Source: Thermosipho ferrireducens (GTDB taxonomy: Bacteria > Thermotogota > Thermotogae > Thermotogales > Fervidobacteriaceae). From it: a stretch of DNA of 64,000 bases. The stretch lies in the NCBI RefSeq assembly GCF_017358165.1, contig NZ_CP071446.1, positions 868,001 to 932,000 on the forward strand. The letters are read 5' to 3'. Each line of letters begins with the position of its first letter. Position 1 is the stretch's first letter. Made by a program: the position numbers and the translations under genes. Shown piece after piece: positions 25,744 through 36,060 of this stretch. Under the pieces are notes generated by a model that saw only the letters and a program-made list of their open reading frames with translations, was not told the origin of the DNA and did not search any database.

Positions 25744-25964
25744 TATCCATCACCTTCCTCAATCAAAGGTGGAATATTTAAGATCTGCTTTTTATATTCT
25801 ATTATTTTTTTAATTACTTCTTCTGCAGATTCATTTACAATATATTTTTTTCCATTATAGAGTGTGATAGTTGTATCAGGAAGCTCTTCAACTTTTTCAA
25901 TAAAATCTGCATTCAAATAAAATGTTGAACCACTCAAAGTAGTTAACAGTATAATAGCTATCAA
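25743..25964 (-). CDS. flbD: flagellar protein FlbD
   Basis: Small protein (70-73 residues) of the FlbD family: LTTLSGSTFYLNADFIEKVEELPDTTITLYNGKKYIVNESAEEV. Function is unclear, but it is conserved between flgE and motA in many flagellar operons. The TTG at 25964 directly abuts the SD AGGAG, which is too close. An ATT at 25955, nine bases after the SD, would give MILLT, matching the family start MIxLT, so the true start may be ATT. Confidence 0.85.
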   Translation of the reverse strand: MIAIILLTTLSGSTFYLNADFIEKVEELPDTTITLYNGKKYIVNESAEEVIKKIIEYKKQILNIPPLIEEGDG

Positions 25965-25985
25965 CTCCTAAATGTTACATTATAA

Positions 25986-28109
25986 TTATCGTCTCAAATT
26001 GACAACTTCTTGAAGAATCTGATCTGCAGTTGTAACTACTCTTGCGTTAGCCTGAAATCCTCTCTGAGCAATTATTAATTTAGTAAATTCTTCAGAAAGA
26101 TCCACATTTGACATTTCAAGAGCACCTGCGACTAAAGAGCCAGCCCCACCTGATGCAGGTTGTCTTATGATCATAGAACCACTGTTAGCACTTTCTACGT
26201 AAAGAGAATTTCCTGCTTCAAGTAAACCAGCTGGATTATTGAAGATTGCCAGTGCTACTTTCCCCAGTTTGTCTGTTAATCCATTACTGAAAGTACCTAT
26301 AATATCTCCGTTTTCCGCTATTGAGAATGACTCAAGTGTACCCTGAGCGTTTCCATTTTGTTCATTTACATATGCATCGGAAATGGCGGCAAATTGTGTT
26401 AAATCACTTAATCTCAGTTTTATTTTGACTTCACCATCTCCATTTTCACTTGCGTTGAACTTTATGGCGTCTATTATTTCTCCCCTATTTACTCTTCCTG
26501 TATCTGGATTGAAAGAGAATAAGCCTGTGAATCTTCCGCTTTCGTCGAATGTTAATACTCCTGCAGTACCAGAAGAGATTTCCTGCCCTGTGTCAAAATT
26601 TGTTAAGTATTTTATGGCTTCACCTGTGGCGTTTCTGATTCTAAAGGCCCATGCATTTTTGTAAGTATCATTACCGTCGTAATAATTTGCCGATAGTTTT
26701 ACAAAATCTATATAAAGTGTGTATGCGTTACCAAGTGTGTCGTAAACCTGTACAGAAGTTGTATAGAATGGAGAATTGAAATCTGTGACAACAAAATTAG
26801 TCGGATTATCAGCTTCGTAAAATCTTGGCTCTCCGCTTCCAGATACTACAAGCTGATTCACTTTGTCTGTTTCATAAATTTCTATTGAGTACGTATCAGA
26901 TGTGGTTATGTTACTATCATAAATACTGTATGAACTTCCATTGGAAAGTCCACCTTCTATTAAATAACTTCCTATAACCTTTCCAGAGGAATCGCGTACA
27001 AATATTCTTACATCAGAAGATGTGGTTGAACCATTATATGTAAAATCCAATTGTCCATCACTTACAGGAGTAAGAGATGATTGGGTATCAAGCTCATAAC
27101 CAGTGGTTGCTACGTCAGCGGTATCAGTGGCAATTTCTATGGTGTAACTGCTCCCATTCTGTATAACCGAGGACTGAACAGTTGTAGATCCTGAAACGAC
27201 GTTTTCGGTTTGAACATCTAAAATTTTCCCGTTGCTGTCTCTGATTATAAAGGTGTAGTTTCCATCTGATTGTAAAATGTTGTTTAATGTAACAGAACCG
27301 TCTGCTGAAGCTGTGACAGATAAAGTTTGTTTTATAGCACCAGATTGAACAACGTTTCCAAATTTATCGAATTTTATATAAATTTCACCGTCGGGAGTAT
27401 CGTCTGAGCCATTATATATTTTAGCACGGTATATCTGGTAATCACTAAAAGGTTCTTGAAGTCCACCTATATCTCTGTCGTAAAGAATTTTTACGTCGAC
27501 ATTTTTACCAGCATAACCTGATAAAGTAATAACGGTTTTTTCCGGACCAACTCTTGCGTCTAAATTGTTTGATAAGCTCATAAAAGTTGTTTTTTTAGCA
27601 GCCATTGAGAGACCTGCGGAAATCTGGATATCGGAAATAGGTTTGTTTGTGTCGACAAATCTCTTTCCCGATTCTGGATCAGGTTCTGCGATCCATCCCT
27701 GAAGTTTTAAACCTGAAGTTGGTTGTATAATTGTTCCGTTAACGTCAAGATCAAAATTTCCGGCTCTTGTAAAATAAGTTTTTCCTGTACCATCCCTTAA
27801 TATAAAGAATCCATCTCCCTGGATTGCCAGATCAGTCTTTTTTCCGGTGTTCTGGAAACTTCCCTGAGACATTATTTTGTCTATAGATGCGACTTTTACA
27901 CCGTATCCTATTTGTTTTGGGTTGGTTCCTCCAGTTAAAGAGGAAGCTCTTTTTGAGAGTTCCAGGATTTGAGAGAATGTAGTTGCATAAGTTACCCTTG
28001 AAGCTTTAAAGCCTATGGTGTTAACATTAGCAATGTTGTTCCCTACAACGTCAATAGCCTGTTGAAATCCCTGGAGACCGGTAACACCACTGTAGATAGA
28101 CCTTATCAT
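25986..28109 (-). CDS. flgE: flagellar hook protein FlgE, enlarged
   Basis: 707 residues; the family is usually about 400-450. It has the N-terminal rod/hook helix (MIRSIYSGVTGLQGFQQAID), the family motif NNIANVNTIGFKASR, the FlgE-type hook core (LAIQGDGFFIL at 94-104) and the C-terminal SNVDLSEEFTKLIIAQRGFQANARVV. The extra length lies in the outer D2/D3 part (about 200-430), where two Ser/Thr/Asn-rich segments (270-330 and 351-416) look like duplicated beta domains. Hook subunit exported through the flagellar type III pathway. Confidence 0.93.
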   Translation of the reverse strand: MIRSIYSGVTGLQGFQQAIDVVGNNIANVNTIGFKASRVTYATTFSQILELSKRASSLTGGTNPKQIGYGVKVASIDKIMSQGSFQNTGKKTDLAIQGDGFFILRDGTGKTYFTRAGNFDLDVNGTIIQPTSGLKLQGWIAEPDPESGKRFVDTNKPISDIQISAGLSMAAKKTTFMSLSNNLDARVGPEKTVITLSGYAGKNVDVKILYDRDIGGLQEPFSDYQIYRAKIYNGSDDTPDGEIYIKFDKFGNVVQSGAIKQTLSVTASADGSVTLNNILQSDGNYTFIIRDSNGKILDVQTENVVSGSTTVQSSVIQNGSSYTIEIATDTADVATTGYELDTQSSLTPVSDGQLDFTYNGSTTSSDVRIFVRDSSGKVIGSYLIEGGLSNGSSYSIYDSNITTSDTYSIEIYETDKVNQLVVSGSGEPRFYEADNPTNFVVTDFNSPFYTTSVQVYDTLGNAYTLYIDFVKLSANYYDGNDTYKNAWAFRIRNATGEAIKYLTNFDTGQEISSGTAGVLTFDESGRFTGLFSFNPDTGRVNRGEIIDAIKFNASENGDGEVKIKLRLSDLTQFAAISDAYVNEQNGNAQGTLESFSIAENGDIIGTFSNGLTDKLGKVALAIFNNPAGLLEAGNSLYVESANSGSMIIRQPASGGAGSLVAGALEMSNVDLSEEFTKLIIAQRGFQANARVVTTADQILQEVVNLRR

Positions 28110-28114
28110 TTATT

Positions 28115-28780
28115 TCACCCCTCTTCGGAAATTTCTATTATTGATGACATAGGATATAAGTTTCCATTTATAGAAACGAATATTTTCCCATCTCTAAACT
28201 GTACTGCATCAACTTTTCCACCATCCATTGCAGATACTTCTTCTAAGGTTCCATCAGGATTGACGGCGTATAAAGAGAAAGTATAGGTTCCGTCTGGAAG
28301 GCTTACTCCTTCGTTATTTCTTCCATCCCACACGAAAGATTGAAGGCCGGCATCAAGTTTTCCCAGATCTTCTTCGCGAACAACTTTTCCTGACTCATCG
28401 TATATTTTTAGTATTACGTGAGAAGGAGATTCCAGCTTGAAGATTTGTGTATCACTTGTACCATTTTTAAGTTCCAGTACATTAGATTTTACAACTGCAT
28501 ATTTCCCGACCATCGATGCAGCTTGAGCCTGATAAAGATATGTACTGGCTTCTACAAACTTTTGAACAGATTCACTCATGTTTGTAATTTGTTCAAGAGT
28601 GGATAACTGAGTCATTTGAGCGATAAATTCTTTATCTTTCAAAGGTTCCAGGGGATCCTGGTTTTTAAGTTGTGTTATAAGAAGCTGGAGGAATGCCTCT
28701 TTGTCAAGATCTTTAGTTACTTTCCTATCCTGGTTGTTTCCAGTTGGATAAATATTATTTATTTGTATCCAGTTCATCAT
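28115..28780 (-). CDS. flgD: flagellar hook assembly scaffold FlgD
   Basis: 221 residues. The N-terminal signature KEAFLQLLITQLKNQDPLEPLKDKEFIAQMTQLSTLEQ-type segment is at about 27-62, followed by the FlgD Ig-like/tudor region (IYDESGKVVREEDLGKLDAG... FVWDGRNNEGVSLPDGTYTFSLYA). It caps the growing hook. It overlaps the fliK 3' end by 26 nt and lies 5 bp upstream of flgE. Confidence 0.95.
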   Translation of the reverse strand: MMNWIQINNIYPTGNNQDRKVTKDLDKEAFLQLLITQLKNQDPLEPLKDKEFIAQMTQLSTLEQITNMSESVQKFVEASTYLYQAQAASMVGKYAVVKSNVLELKNGTSDTQIFKLESPSHVILKIYDESGKVVREEDLGKLDAGLQSFVWDGRNNEGVSLPDGTYTFSLYAVNPDGTLEEVSAMDGGKVDAVQFRDGKIFVSINGNLYPMSSIIEISEEG

Positions 28781-31199
28781 CGTCTATCACCCACCTTTGT
28801 TTTTGACGTTTTTGATTTTGTTGATTATTTCTTTGTTCTTCTTGTTTTTCTTTTTGTTCTTCATACCATTCCTGTTCTTCCTTTGTTTCAATAACAAAGT
28901 CTTTTATTTCAAAGCCTAAATTCCCGAGTCTTTCTCTTAAAATATAACTTCCTTTGTCTAATAGCTCTTTTGCTTCTTTATTTTCTACCAGAAATTTGAT
29001 AAGAATTTCGTTGCCTTCTTTTTCAACCTCTATTTCAATGTTTCCAAGTTCTGGGGGAGCCAGATTTATATTAGCTTTTTCTATAATTTTTGGTTGATTG
29101 AGCATTTCCTGAATTTTGTTGTAGATGTTCTCAATGTTTTTACTTTCATGAGTTAATAGTATTTGTGAAAGCTTATCAGTAAAATTTTTTCCTGTTTCGT
29201 TAAAATTAATTGTTTTATCAAAATTGGGTATCTCTTGTTGGTGGTTGTCTATAGGTTTATATGCTTTTTTAGCTGTTAGTGCTTTGAAAGTATCGCTTAT
29301 ATTTGGCTTTATTGAATTAGTATTTTTTGATAAATATGAAAAAGTCTTATTTGAGCGTTTTATTTCAGTTGAAAAGGTTATTTGAACTTTTCCATTATTA
29401 TTTTTCTGCGTTTCTACTTTAAAACTCCTAAATTTTTTAATGATATTAGTTAATTCCTTAATTTTCGTTATTACTTTTCGTGTTTCAAATGCATAATTCT
29501 TAACGACTTTTTCATCCTTACTGGAAAATGATTTGCTTTTTATTGTTACATTCAAGTTTTGGGAAGTATTTACAATTTTTGTTATTTCTAAAGTGTTTTG
29601 AATTACTTCTAAGTCATTTTTTATGTAATTATTCGTTGCCATTGTATAACTGGAATTAACGCTATAGATTTTTGAAGAGGTTTTGTTATCTGTGCTTTTT
29701 GGACTATTTTCATTAACACCAACATTAAGAGCCTCAACGATGTTTTGGCTTTTCAAAGGTTTATTTTGAATAACCACATTATTCAGAATAACTATATTTT
29801 TAGATGTTTCTGGAATAGATGCTATTTTAGAAACATTATTTTCGAGGGATTTTACCACTTCAGAAACTTCCGGGATATTTGTAACACTTGATTTATTCAT
29901 CTTCGTTTTTTTAACGGATAATTTTTCCAGATTGTCTGGTGTTAAAGCAATGTTTTGCTCTTTTTTCGTGGAAGATTTTTCTAACAAAATAGCACTTTTG
30001 GGTGTAAATCCATCTTTGATTGGTGTTTGAGCTCTTTTTTCATTAGAGAGTTTTTTTGAGGGATTTTGTTTTGAAATCTGTTGTGAACCTGCAGTTTTTT
30101 TAGAAAATAGAGATTTATAGTTTTCCTTTGTTGATTTTGGTTTATCTTCTTTTTTGTTAGGTAGAAGGGGTAGATTATTTATAGGATTATTTTGTTTGTT
30201 TTCTGGCATATGAGATGTAGTTTTGAGTTTTCTTATGATGTTTTCTGGAATGGAATCTATATTATGTGGTATAGAAAACTCGTTTGTTTTTGTTTCTTGC
30301 CTGATGTTTTTGCTGGTTGTCATAGATGTTGGGACTGACTGTTTCAGTGGGGTGTTATTTTGCACATTGTTCTTTTTAAGAGAAACTGGATATCTATTTT
30401 GATTATTTTTCAAAGTTTTTTTGCTATTTTTGATAGAATTGTTAATTTGTCCAAAATTATCATTTTTTTGATTGTTTTTTTGAGTATTTCTATAAAGTGC
30501 TTTATTTTTCTCTGCAACATCATTTTTACTTTTTTCTACTTTTTTGCCATGAAATAGCCTGCGAGCATTTTCAGTTTCTTCGATTTCTTTTAAAGCCAGA
30601 TGTGATGTTATATTTTTCTCGGCGCTTTTTTTGCTATTTATATTATTTTTTTTCGATTTCAGTGTTTGATCAGTTTTACTTTCTTCAGGTTTCTTTGTAA
30701 TAACAATTTCTTTGTTTTCTTTATGTATCTCGGGTAATTGTTTGTTATTTTGATTTACTTTAGAAGAAATGTTTACTTCTTTTAAAGGCAGGAGTATAGT
30801 TTTTGCGTCAAAGTTTTTATTTTTAACATCATTCTTTTTTGTAGATTCACTACTATTAAAACTTTTTTTGTTAGTATTTTCATCAGACTCTTTTTGAAAA
30901 GTTTCATGAGGCGCTTTAGTTCCCTTATTTAGTGATTTTATTGTACTTTCAATAACTTTTTTAATACTTTTAGAATCTTTTACCGTAATGTTTTTATTGG
31001 ATTCAGATATGTTATTCTCATCTTTAAAAGAATGCTGGATAATCCGGGATAATTTTACTTTGTTTACTTTACTTTTAATGTCTTTTAAAATATCAGAAAA
31101 AAGGACCTTTTCCTCAGCCTTTTGAGGAGTTTGACTGGAATTAGTATTCAAATTTTTCTGGTTTTTTATTAATGCGATAGTTTTCAAAAGATCTGTCAT
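28755..31199 (-). CDS. fliK: flagellar hook-length control protein FliK, very long
   Basis: 814 residues, about twice a typical FliK. The C-terminal ~110 residues form the Flg_hook domain (INLAPPELGNIEIEVEKEGN, then FLVENKEAKELLDKG, LRERLGNLGFEIKDFVIE), which triggers the export specificity switch. The preceding ~650 residues are a low-complexity Asn/Lys/Ser/Thr-rich ruler-like region with poor conservation. Position between the motE-like gene and flgD supports the call. The extreme C-terminus is Glu/Gln/Lys-rich. Confidence 0.88.
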   Translation of the reverse strand: MTDLLKTIALIKNQKNLNTNSSQTPQKAEEKVLFSDILKDIKSKVNKVKLSRIIQHSFKDENNISESNKNITVKDSKSIKKVIESTIKSLNKGTKAPHETFQKESDENTNKKSFNSSESTKKNDVKNKNFDAKTILLPLKEVNISSKVNQNNKQLPEIHKENKEIVITKKPEESKTDQTLKSKKNNINSKKSAEKNITSHLALKEIEETENARRLFHGKKVEKSKNDVAEKNKALYRNTQKNNQKNDNFGQINNSIKNSKKTLKNNQNRYPVSLKKNNVQNNTPLKQSVPTSMTTSKNIRQETKTNEFSIPHNIDSIPENIIRKLKTTSHMPENKQNNPINNLPLLPNKKEDKPKSTKENYKSLFSKKTAGSQQISKQNPSKKLSNEKRAQTPIKDGFTPKSAILLEKSSTKKEQNIALTPDNLEKLSVKKTKMNKSSVTNIPEVSEVVKSLENNVSKIASIPETSKNIVILNNVVIQNKPLKSQNIVEALNVGVNENSPKSTDNKTSSKIYSVNSSYTMATNNYIKNDLEVIQNTLEITKIVNTSQNLNVTIKSKSFSSKDEKVVKNYAFETRKVITKIKELTNIIKKFRSFKVETQKNNNGKVQITFSTEIKRSNKTFSYLSKNTNSIKPNISDTFKALTAKKAYKPIDNHQQEIPNFDKTINFNETGKNFTDKLSQILLTHESKNIENIYNKIQEMLNQPKIIEKANINLAPPELGNIEIEVEKEGNEILIKFLVENKEAKELLDKGSYILRERLGNLGFEIKDFVIETKEEQEWYEEQKEKQEEQRNNQQNQKRQKQRWVIDDDELDTNK

Positions 31200-32137
31200 T
31201 GGTTACCACTCCTGCTTATTATTTCTGCAAATAACTTTTCATCTTTTTCTTTTATAATTTGAAGAATCCTGGAACCTGTTTGTGGAGAAGTTTTAGATAT
31301 TATATAGTAAGCTATATATGGTTTGTCTTTAAAGAAAAATATTAAATCAATAAGTTCATTTTCGCTTAGATTAGAGATAAAATATCTTATACTTTTATCA
31401 AAGCCTTCGAGCGATACAATAGATTTTTCAAGCTCGTATAAATTGCGTATCCTTTCTTCTAATTGAGAAATTTTGTCGTCAAGTTCTTTTTTTATTTCAG
31501 TGATACTACCCATTAGATTAGCAGTTTGGGCTGCTTTTGTTGGGTTTACACTTGCCAGTGCCTGAAGCATGTCACTGCGTAATTCCGGGGAAAGTTTATC
31601 AAATACTACTGCCAGAGTTTCTGGCGTTATTTCATTGCTGTTCATTAAAGGAATGAGTTTTTGAGCATCACCATTGGAAAAAACTTCTACAAGAGAATCT
31701 ATTTTGTTGGGTTGTGTTAATTTTTGAACTTTTTGGAGTTCTTCCTGAATCTTTTTGTCTTTCCATTCATCTTCTATTGCTTTTAAAAGCGAATACATTT
31801 TTTGATTTTTTTCTTCCTGTATTTTAGCTTCATTTAGAGTGTTTCTGGCTTCTTCCAATATTTTCTGGAAATTTTCTTTATATTGAGACAGAGTAGTTGA
31901 AAAATAATCCTGTGGTTTTAACACCTTAAGAGGTTCGTACTTTATAAACTTATTTAAAAGAGGAATCTTTGAGAAAATATACGAGACATAGCTCCTCCAG
32001 TACTGAAAAATTTTTGCATCGCTATTGTAAACCCTCTTTATTTCGAAATTAAAATAAGAAATAGAAAACAGATTTAAGAATATAAGGATTACTATTATAA
32101 AGGCAATAATTTTTCCTATTATAGGTTTTTTTGCCAT
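31196..32137 (-). CDS. MotE-like flagellar protein (MgtE N-domain, coiled coil)
   Basis: 313 residues: transmembrane helix (about 9-28), coiled-coil segments (about 80-135 and 215-245, rich in Glu/Lys/Gln), and a MgtE_N/FliG-like helical domain (about 150-210, PETLAVVFDKLSPELRSDMLQALASVNPTKAAQ). A second similar repeat follows near the C-terminus. Such proteins act as stator or FlgE/FliK-operon chaperones (MotE/YlxF-like). First gene of the flagellar operon and ATGA-coupled to fliK. SD GGAGG. Confidence 0.75.
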   Translation of the reverse strand: MAKKPIIGKIIAFIIVILIFLNLFSISYFNFEIKRVYNSDAKIFQYWRSYVSYIFSKIPLLNKFIKYEPLKVLKPQDYFSTTLSQYKENFQKILEEARNTLNEAKIQEEKNQKMYSLLKAIEDEWKDKKIQEELQKVQKLTQPNKIDSLVEVFSNGDAQKLIPLMNSNEITPETLAVVFDKLSPELRSDMLQALASVNPTKAAQTANLMGSITEIKKELDDKISQLEERIRNLYELEKSIVSLEGFDKSIRYFISNLSENELIDLIFFFKDKPYIAYYIISKTSPQTGSRILQIIKEKDEKLFAEIISRSGNQ

Positions 32138-32210
32138 GAAATACCTCCATTTATGTTTCTATTTATCCTATGATATTTTTCTATTTCAGGGTTTTAAAAT
32201 CCTTAAAAAT

Positions 32211-32241
32211 AAAAAAAGCGCTGCTGTGCAGCAGCGCTTTT
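32211..32241 (-). terminator. strong hairpin terminator of the EF-G-like gene
   Basis: Long GC-rich palindrome GCGCTGCTG/CAGCAGCGC flanked by A and T runs. It lies 20 bp after the stop of the EF-G-like gene on the minus strand and just ahead of the flagellar operon, isolating the two units. Confidence 0.92.
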
Positions 32242-32260
32242 GGGATAATTGTGTTTTTTA

Positions 32261-34318
32261 TTATTCTTGTTCTAATTCTCTTTTTCTTTCCTGTATAATT
32301 TTTTCCTGGACATTTGGTGGTACAATGTCGTATTTAAGAAACTTCATAGTAAAGTATCCTCTACCACTTGTTATGGAGGAGAGTCTACCTGAAAAATCAA
32401 GCATTTCTGCGAGTGGAACCTCTGCCATAACCTTTGTGGTTCCTTTTCCAGCAGGTTCCATTCCCAGAGGTCTACCGCGTCTTGAGCTGATTTCTCCCAT
32501 AATATCACCGGCGTTTTCATCTGGAGCAAACACTTCTACTTCCATTATAGGTTCAAGTATTACAGGACGTGCTTGTTCTGTAGCTTTTCTGAATGCCTGA
32601 ATGGCGGCTATCTGGAAAGAGATATCTGAAGAATCTACTTCATGGTATGAACCGTCAAAAAGTGTTACACGAACATCAACCACTGGATATCCAGCAAGTG
32701 ATCCTTTTTTCATGGCTTCGCGTATACCTTTTTCTACAGATGGGATAAAGTTCTTGGGTATAACTCCACCAACTATTTTATCTACAAATTCAAAACCGCT
32801 TCCTCTTTCTATTGGTTCAATTTCAATCTTAACATGCCCGTATTGTCCGTGACCACCAGTTTGTTTTTTATGTTTGTGTTCTCCTATGGCTTTTGTTGTT
32901 ATTGTTTCTCTGTAAGCTATTTTTGGTTTTCCAATTTCTACGTCTACTCCAAAGATACTTTTTAGTTTTTCTACCATTGCTTCTAAATGAATACTTCCTA
33001 CTCCAGATATAACAGTTTCAGAAGTTTCTGGATCAAATTCCCATTTAAATGTTGGATCAGAATCTGCTAACCTTGCCAGTCCGTTGCTTATTTTATCGAT
33101 ATCGGATTTGGATTTTGGAGTAATACTCTTTGAAATCATTGGTTCAGGAAATGCCGGGGAAATTATTTTTAACTTTCTATCTTTATGAGTTAGTGTGTCT
33201 CCTACGGAACTTTCTTTAAGCTTTGGAATAACAATTATGTCACCGCAGGATGCTTCTGAAACTTCATTTGTCTCTTTCAGTTTTGCAAAGTAAATATGTC
33301 CGATTTTTTCTGTTGTACCTTTATTAACGTTTATTAGAGAATCTCCAGGAGTGAGTTTACCGCTGATTATTTTTATGAAACTCAATTTTCCTACAAATGG
33401 GTCAACTATTGCTTTAAAAGTATAACCAACTATTGGTTCTTCTTCAACAGGTGCTACTTCTACTTCGTCGCCAGATTCTAAGGCTGCTTTGTAGGGGAAC
33501 CCTTCAGCAGGGCTTACGCCAAGAATTGCAACTGTTTTCAGGAAGATGTCAACTCCTATGTTTTTTTCTCCAGAACCGCAGAATACCGGGACAATTTCTC
33601 CAGATTTATAACCGAGTTTAAGTGTTTTAAGAAGTTCTTCGGCACTTATTTCTTCATCTGCAAAATACCTTTCCATCAGTTCTTCGTCTAATGATACAAT
33701 ATCTTCAATCATTGACGATTTTAATTCTTCTACTTTATCTGCTATGTCTGACGGGATGTCCGTTTCCTTAGCTTTTCCATTTTCATATATATAGGCTTTT
33801 CCAGAGAATATATCTACAATTCCTTTAAATTCGTTTTCGCTGCCTATTGGGAAAAATATTGGGACGAACTTTCTTTCAAATTTTTCTTTTAAACTTTCAA
33901 GAGTAGTTTCAAAGTTTGCTCTTTCTTTGTCCATCTGATTGATAAATACCATTATTGGTTTTTTCATACTGTTTGCAATCTGCCAGGTGCGTTCTGTTTG
34001 AATTTCAACACCTGCCGTTGCATTTACCACAGATATTATGTTTTCAGAAACAAAAAGCGCATTTATGACTTCTCCTACAAAGTCACTAAAACCAGGCGTA
34101 TCAATGGCAGTGTATGTTGCATTGTTATAATCAAACGTTGCAATATGGGAAGATATACTGGCACCTTTTTCACCTTCAATAGGATCATAATCTACTTCTT
34201 TATTACCGATTTTGTCCAATTTTCCAGCTGTATATAACATAGCCGAAAGGAGGACACTCTTTCCAGAACCGTTGTGTCCAATTAGTGCAAGCGTTCTTTT
34301 CTTCTCAACAGAAGACAT
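32261..34318 (-). CDS. elongation factor G-like GTPase
   Basis: 685-residue translational GTPase with EF-G domain order: G domain (G1 GHNGSGKS at about 14-21, G3 DTPGFSDF at about 73-80, G4 NQMD near 127), domain II, then the EF-G III-V region including GGHGQYGHVKIEIEP. G1 is GHNGSGKS instead of the AHIDAGKT of canonical FusA, so this is the EF-G-like (FusA2/YaaF-type) paralogue and not the main elongation factor. Role uncertain. Monocistronic, with its own promoter and terminator. Confidence 0.9.
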   Translation of the reverse strand: MSSVEKKRTLALIGHNGSGKSVLLSAMLYTAGKLDKIGNKEVDYDPIEGEKGASISSHIATFDYNNATYTAIDTPGFSDFVGEVINALFVSENIISVVNATAGVEIQTERTWQIANSMKKPIMVFINQMDKERANFETTLESLKEKFERKFVPIFFPIGSENEFKGIVDIFSGKAYIYENGKAKETDIPSDIADKVEELKSSMIEDIVSLDEELMERYFADEEISAEELLKTLKLGYKSGEIVPVFCGSGEKNIGVDIFLKTVAILGVSPAEGFPYKAALESGDEVEVAPVEEEPIVGYTFKAIVDPFVGKLSFIKIISGKLTPGDSLINVNKGTTEKIGHIYFAKLKETNEVSEASCGDIIVIPKLKESSVGDTLTHKDRKLKIISPAFPEPMISKSITPKSKSDIDKISNGLARLADSDPTFKWEFDPETSETVISGVGSIHLEAMVEKLKSIFGVDVEIGKPKIAYRETITTKAIGEHKHKKQTGGHGQYGHVKIEIEPIERGSGFEFVDKIVGGVIPKNFIPSVEKGIREAMKKGSLAGYPVVDVRVTLFDGSYHEVDSSDISFQIAAIQAFRKATEQARPVILEPIMEVEVFAPDENAGDIMGEISSRRGRPLGMEPAGKGTTKVMAEVPLAEMLDFSGRLSSITSGRGYFTMKFLKYDIVPPNVQEKIIQERKRELEQE

Positions 34319-34354
34319 TGCCCCACCTCCGTTTTTTAATTTACACTGTTCATT

Positions 34355-34383
34355 ATTATACCATAATCATTGTGTTTAATTAA
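34355..34383 (-). promoter_or_regulatory. promoter of the EF-G-like gene
   Basis: Minus strand: TTAATT (34383-34378), 17-nt spacer, TGGTATAAT with TATAAT at 34360-34355. Consensus extended -10; the gene starts 37 nt downstream with SD GGAGGTGGGG. Confidence 0.8.
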
Positions 34384-34390
34384 GTTAGGT

Positions 34391-36040
34391 TTATTCAAGC
34401 ATCGGGATATTGAGATTATGTTTTTTTGCAGTTTCAATAGCAATTTTGTATCCAGCATCTGCATGTCTTACTACGCCAAGACCAACATCGTTTGTTAATA
34501 CTCTTTCTAATTTCTTTTGAGCAAGTTCAGTTCCGTCGGCGACTATCACCATACCAGCGTGTAACGAGTAGCCTATTCCTACTCCTCCACCATGATGGAA
34601 TGAAACCCATGTAGCACCACTTGCAGTGTTTAAAAGAGCGTTTAGTATTGGCCAATCTGCTATAGCGTCGCTACCATCCTTCATGGCTTCTGTCTCTCGA
34701 TAAGGGCTAGCGACTGATCCTGTATCGTGATGGTCTCTACCAATTACTATAGGTGCTTCTATTTCGCCTTTTCTTACCATTTCATTTATTGCAAGTCCAA
34801 ACTCTGCTCTTTCTCCCTGACCCAACCAGCATATTCTTGCAGGTAATCCTTGCCATTTTACTTTTTTCTGAGCGAGTTCTATCCATTTTCTCAAATGATC
34901 ATCATACGGGAACAATTCTAATACTTTTTTATCTGTTTTGTATATATCTTCTGGATTTCCTGAAAGTGCAACCCATCTAAATGGTCCCTTCCCTTCTGAG
35001 AATAAGTCTCTAATATACTCTGGAACGTATCCAGGAATATCGAAAGCATTTTTTACGCCATGATCGTATGCAAGCCTTCTTATGTTGTTACCGTATTCAA
35101 ATACCTTTGCACCCTGCTTTTGCATATCGAGTATGGCTTCTATGTGTTTTGCAACACTTTCATATACCAGTTCAAGGTACCTTTCAGGATCTTCTTTTCT
35201 AAGCTTTATAGCATCCTCGTAACTCATACCTCCTGGTATGTATCCTATTAAAGGATCATGTGCGGCTGTCTGGTCAGTTACTATGTCAGGAATTATTCCT
35301 CTTTTTACAAGTTCAGGGTGAACATCTGCTGCATTTGCTAAAAGTCCAATAGACAATGGTTTTCCATTTTTGACATGTTCTTGTACCATTTTTAACGCTT
35401 CGTCTAAATTGTCTGTCCACGTATCTAAATAACCTGTTTTTAACCTTCGCTCAATCATGCGTTTGTCTATTTCTACTGCTAAAACAACCCCGTCATTCAA
35501 AGTTACAGCCAGTGGTTGAGCTCCGCCCATTTCACCTAAGCCGGCTGTTAAAACCCATTTTCCTTTTAAACTACCACCGAAATATTTTTTTGCGACAGCA
35601 TAAAATGTTTCGTAGGTTCCCTGTAAAATTCCCTGAGTTCCAATGTATATCCAGCTTCCTGCTGTCATTTGCCCGTACATGATTAATCCTCGAGATTCCA
35701 GTTCTCTAAAATATTCCCAGTTTGCCCATTTTGGAACGAGGTTGGAATTTGCTATTAAAACTCTTGGAGCCCATTCGTGTGTTTTAAAAACAGCTACAGG
35801 TTTACCACTTTGAATGAGAAGTGTTTCGTCCATTTCTAATTCTTTTAAAGTTTCAATTATTTTATCAAAGCATTGCCAGTTTCGAGCAGCTCTCCCTGTT
35901 CCACCGTAAACAACTAAATTTGCCGGATCTCTGGCCACTTCTGGATCCAGATTATTCATTATCATTCTCATAGGCGCTTCTGTTTGCCAGCTTTTACAGG
36001 TTAATTTGGTTCCCCTTGGGGCTTTTATTGTTCTGCCCAT
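34391..36040 (-). CDS. hutU: urocanate hydratase
   Basis: 549 residues, normal length. Converts urocanate to imidazolone propionate in histidine breakdown. Motifs [50 protein letters not shown] (NAD+ binding) and [15 protein letters not shown] are intact. The other hut genes (hutH, hutI, hutG) are absent from the window. It is the last gene of the gcv-led minus-strand run, 20 bp after the M20 peptidase. Confidence 0.96.
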   Translation of the reverse strand: MGRTIKAPRGTKLTCKSWQTEAPMRMIMNNLDPEVARDPANLVVYGGTGRAARNWQCFDKIIETLKELEMDETLLIQSGKPVAVFKTHEWAPRVLIANSNLVPKWANWEYFRELESRGLIMYGQMTAGSWIYIGTQGILQGTYETFYAVAKKYFGGSLKGKWVLTAGLGEMGGAQPLAVTLNDGVVLAVEIDKRMIERRLKTGYLDTWTDNLDEALKMVQEHVKNGKPLSIGLLANAADVHPELVKRGIIPDIVTDQTAAHDPLIGYIPGGMSYEDAIKLRKEDPERYLELVYESVAKHIEAILDMQKQGAKVFEYGNNIRRLAYDHGVKNAFDIPGYVPEYIRDLFSEGKGPFRWVALSGNPEDIYKTDKKVLELFPYDDHLRKWIELAQKKVKWQGLPARICWLGQGERAEFGLAINEMVRKGEIEAPIVIGRDHHDTGSVASPYRETEAMKDGSDAIADWPILNALLNTASGATWVSFHHGGGVGIGYSLHAGMVIVADGTELAQKKLERVLTNDVGLGVVRHADAGYKIAIETAKKHNLNIPMLE

Positions 36041-36060
36041 TTCAATCCCTCCCTCTGAAT

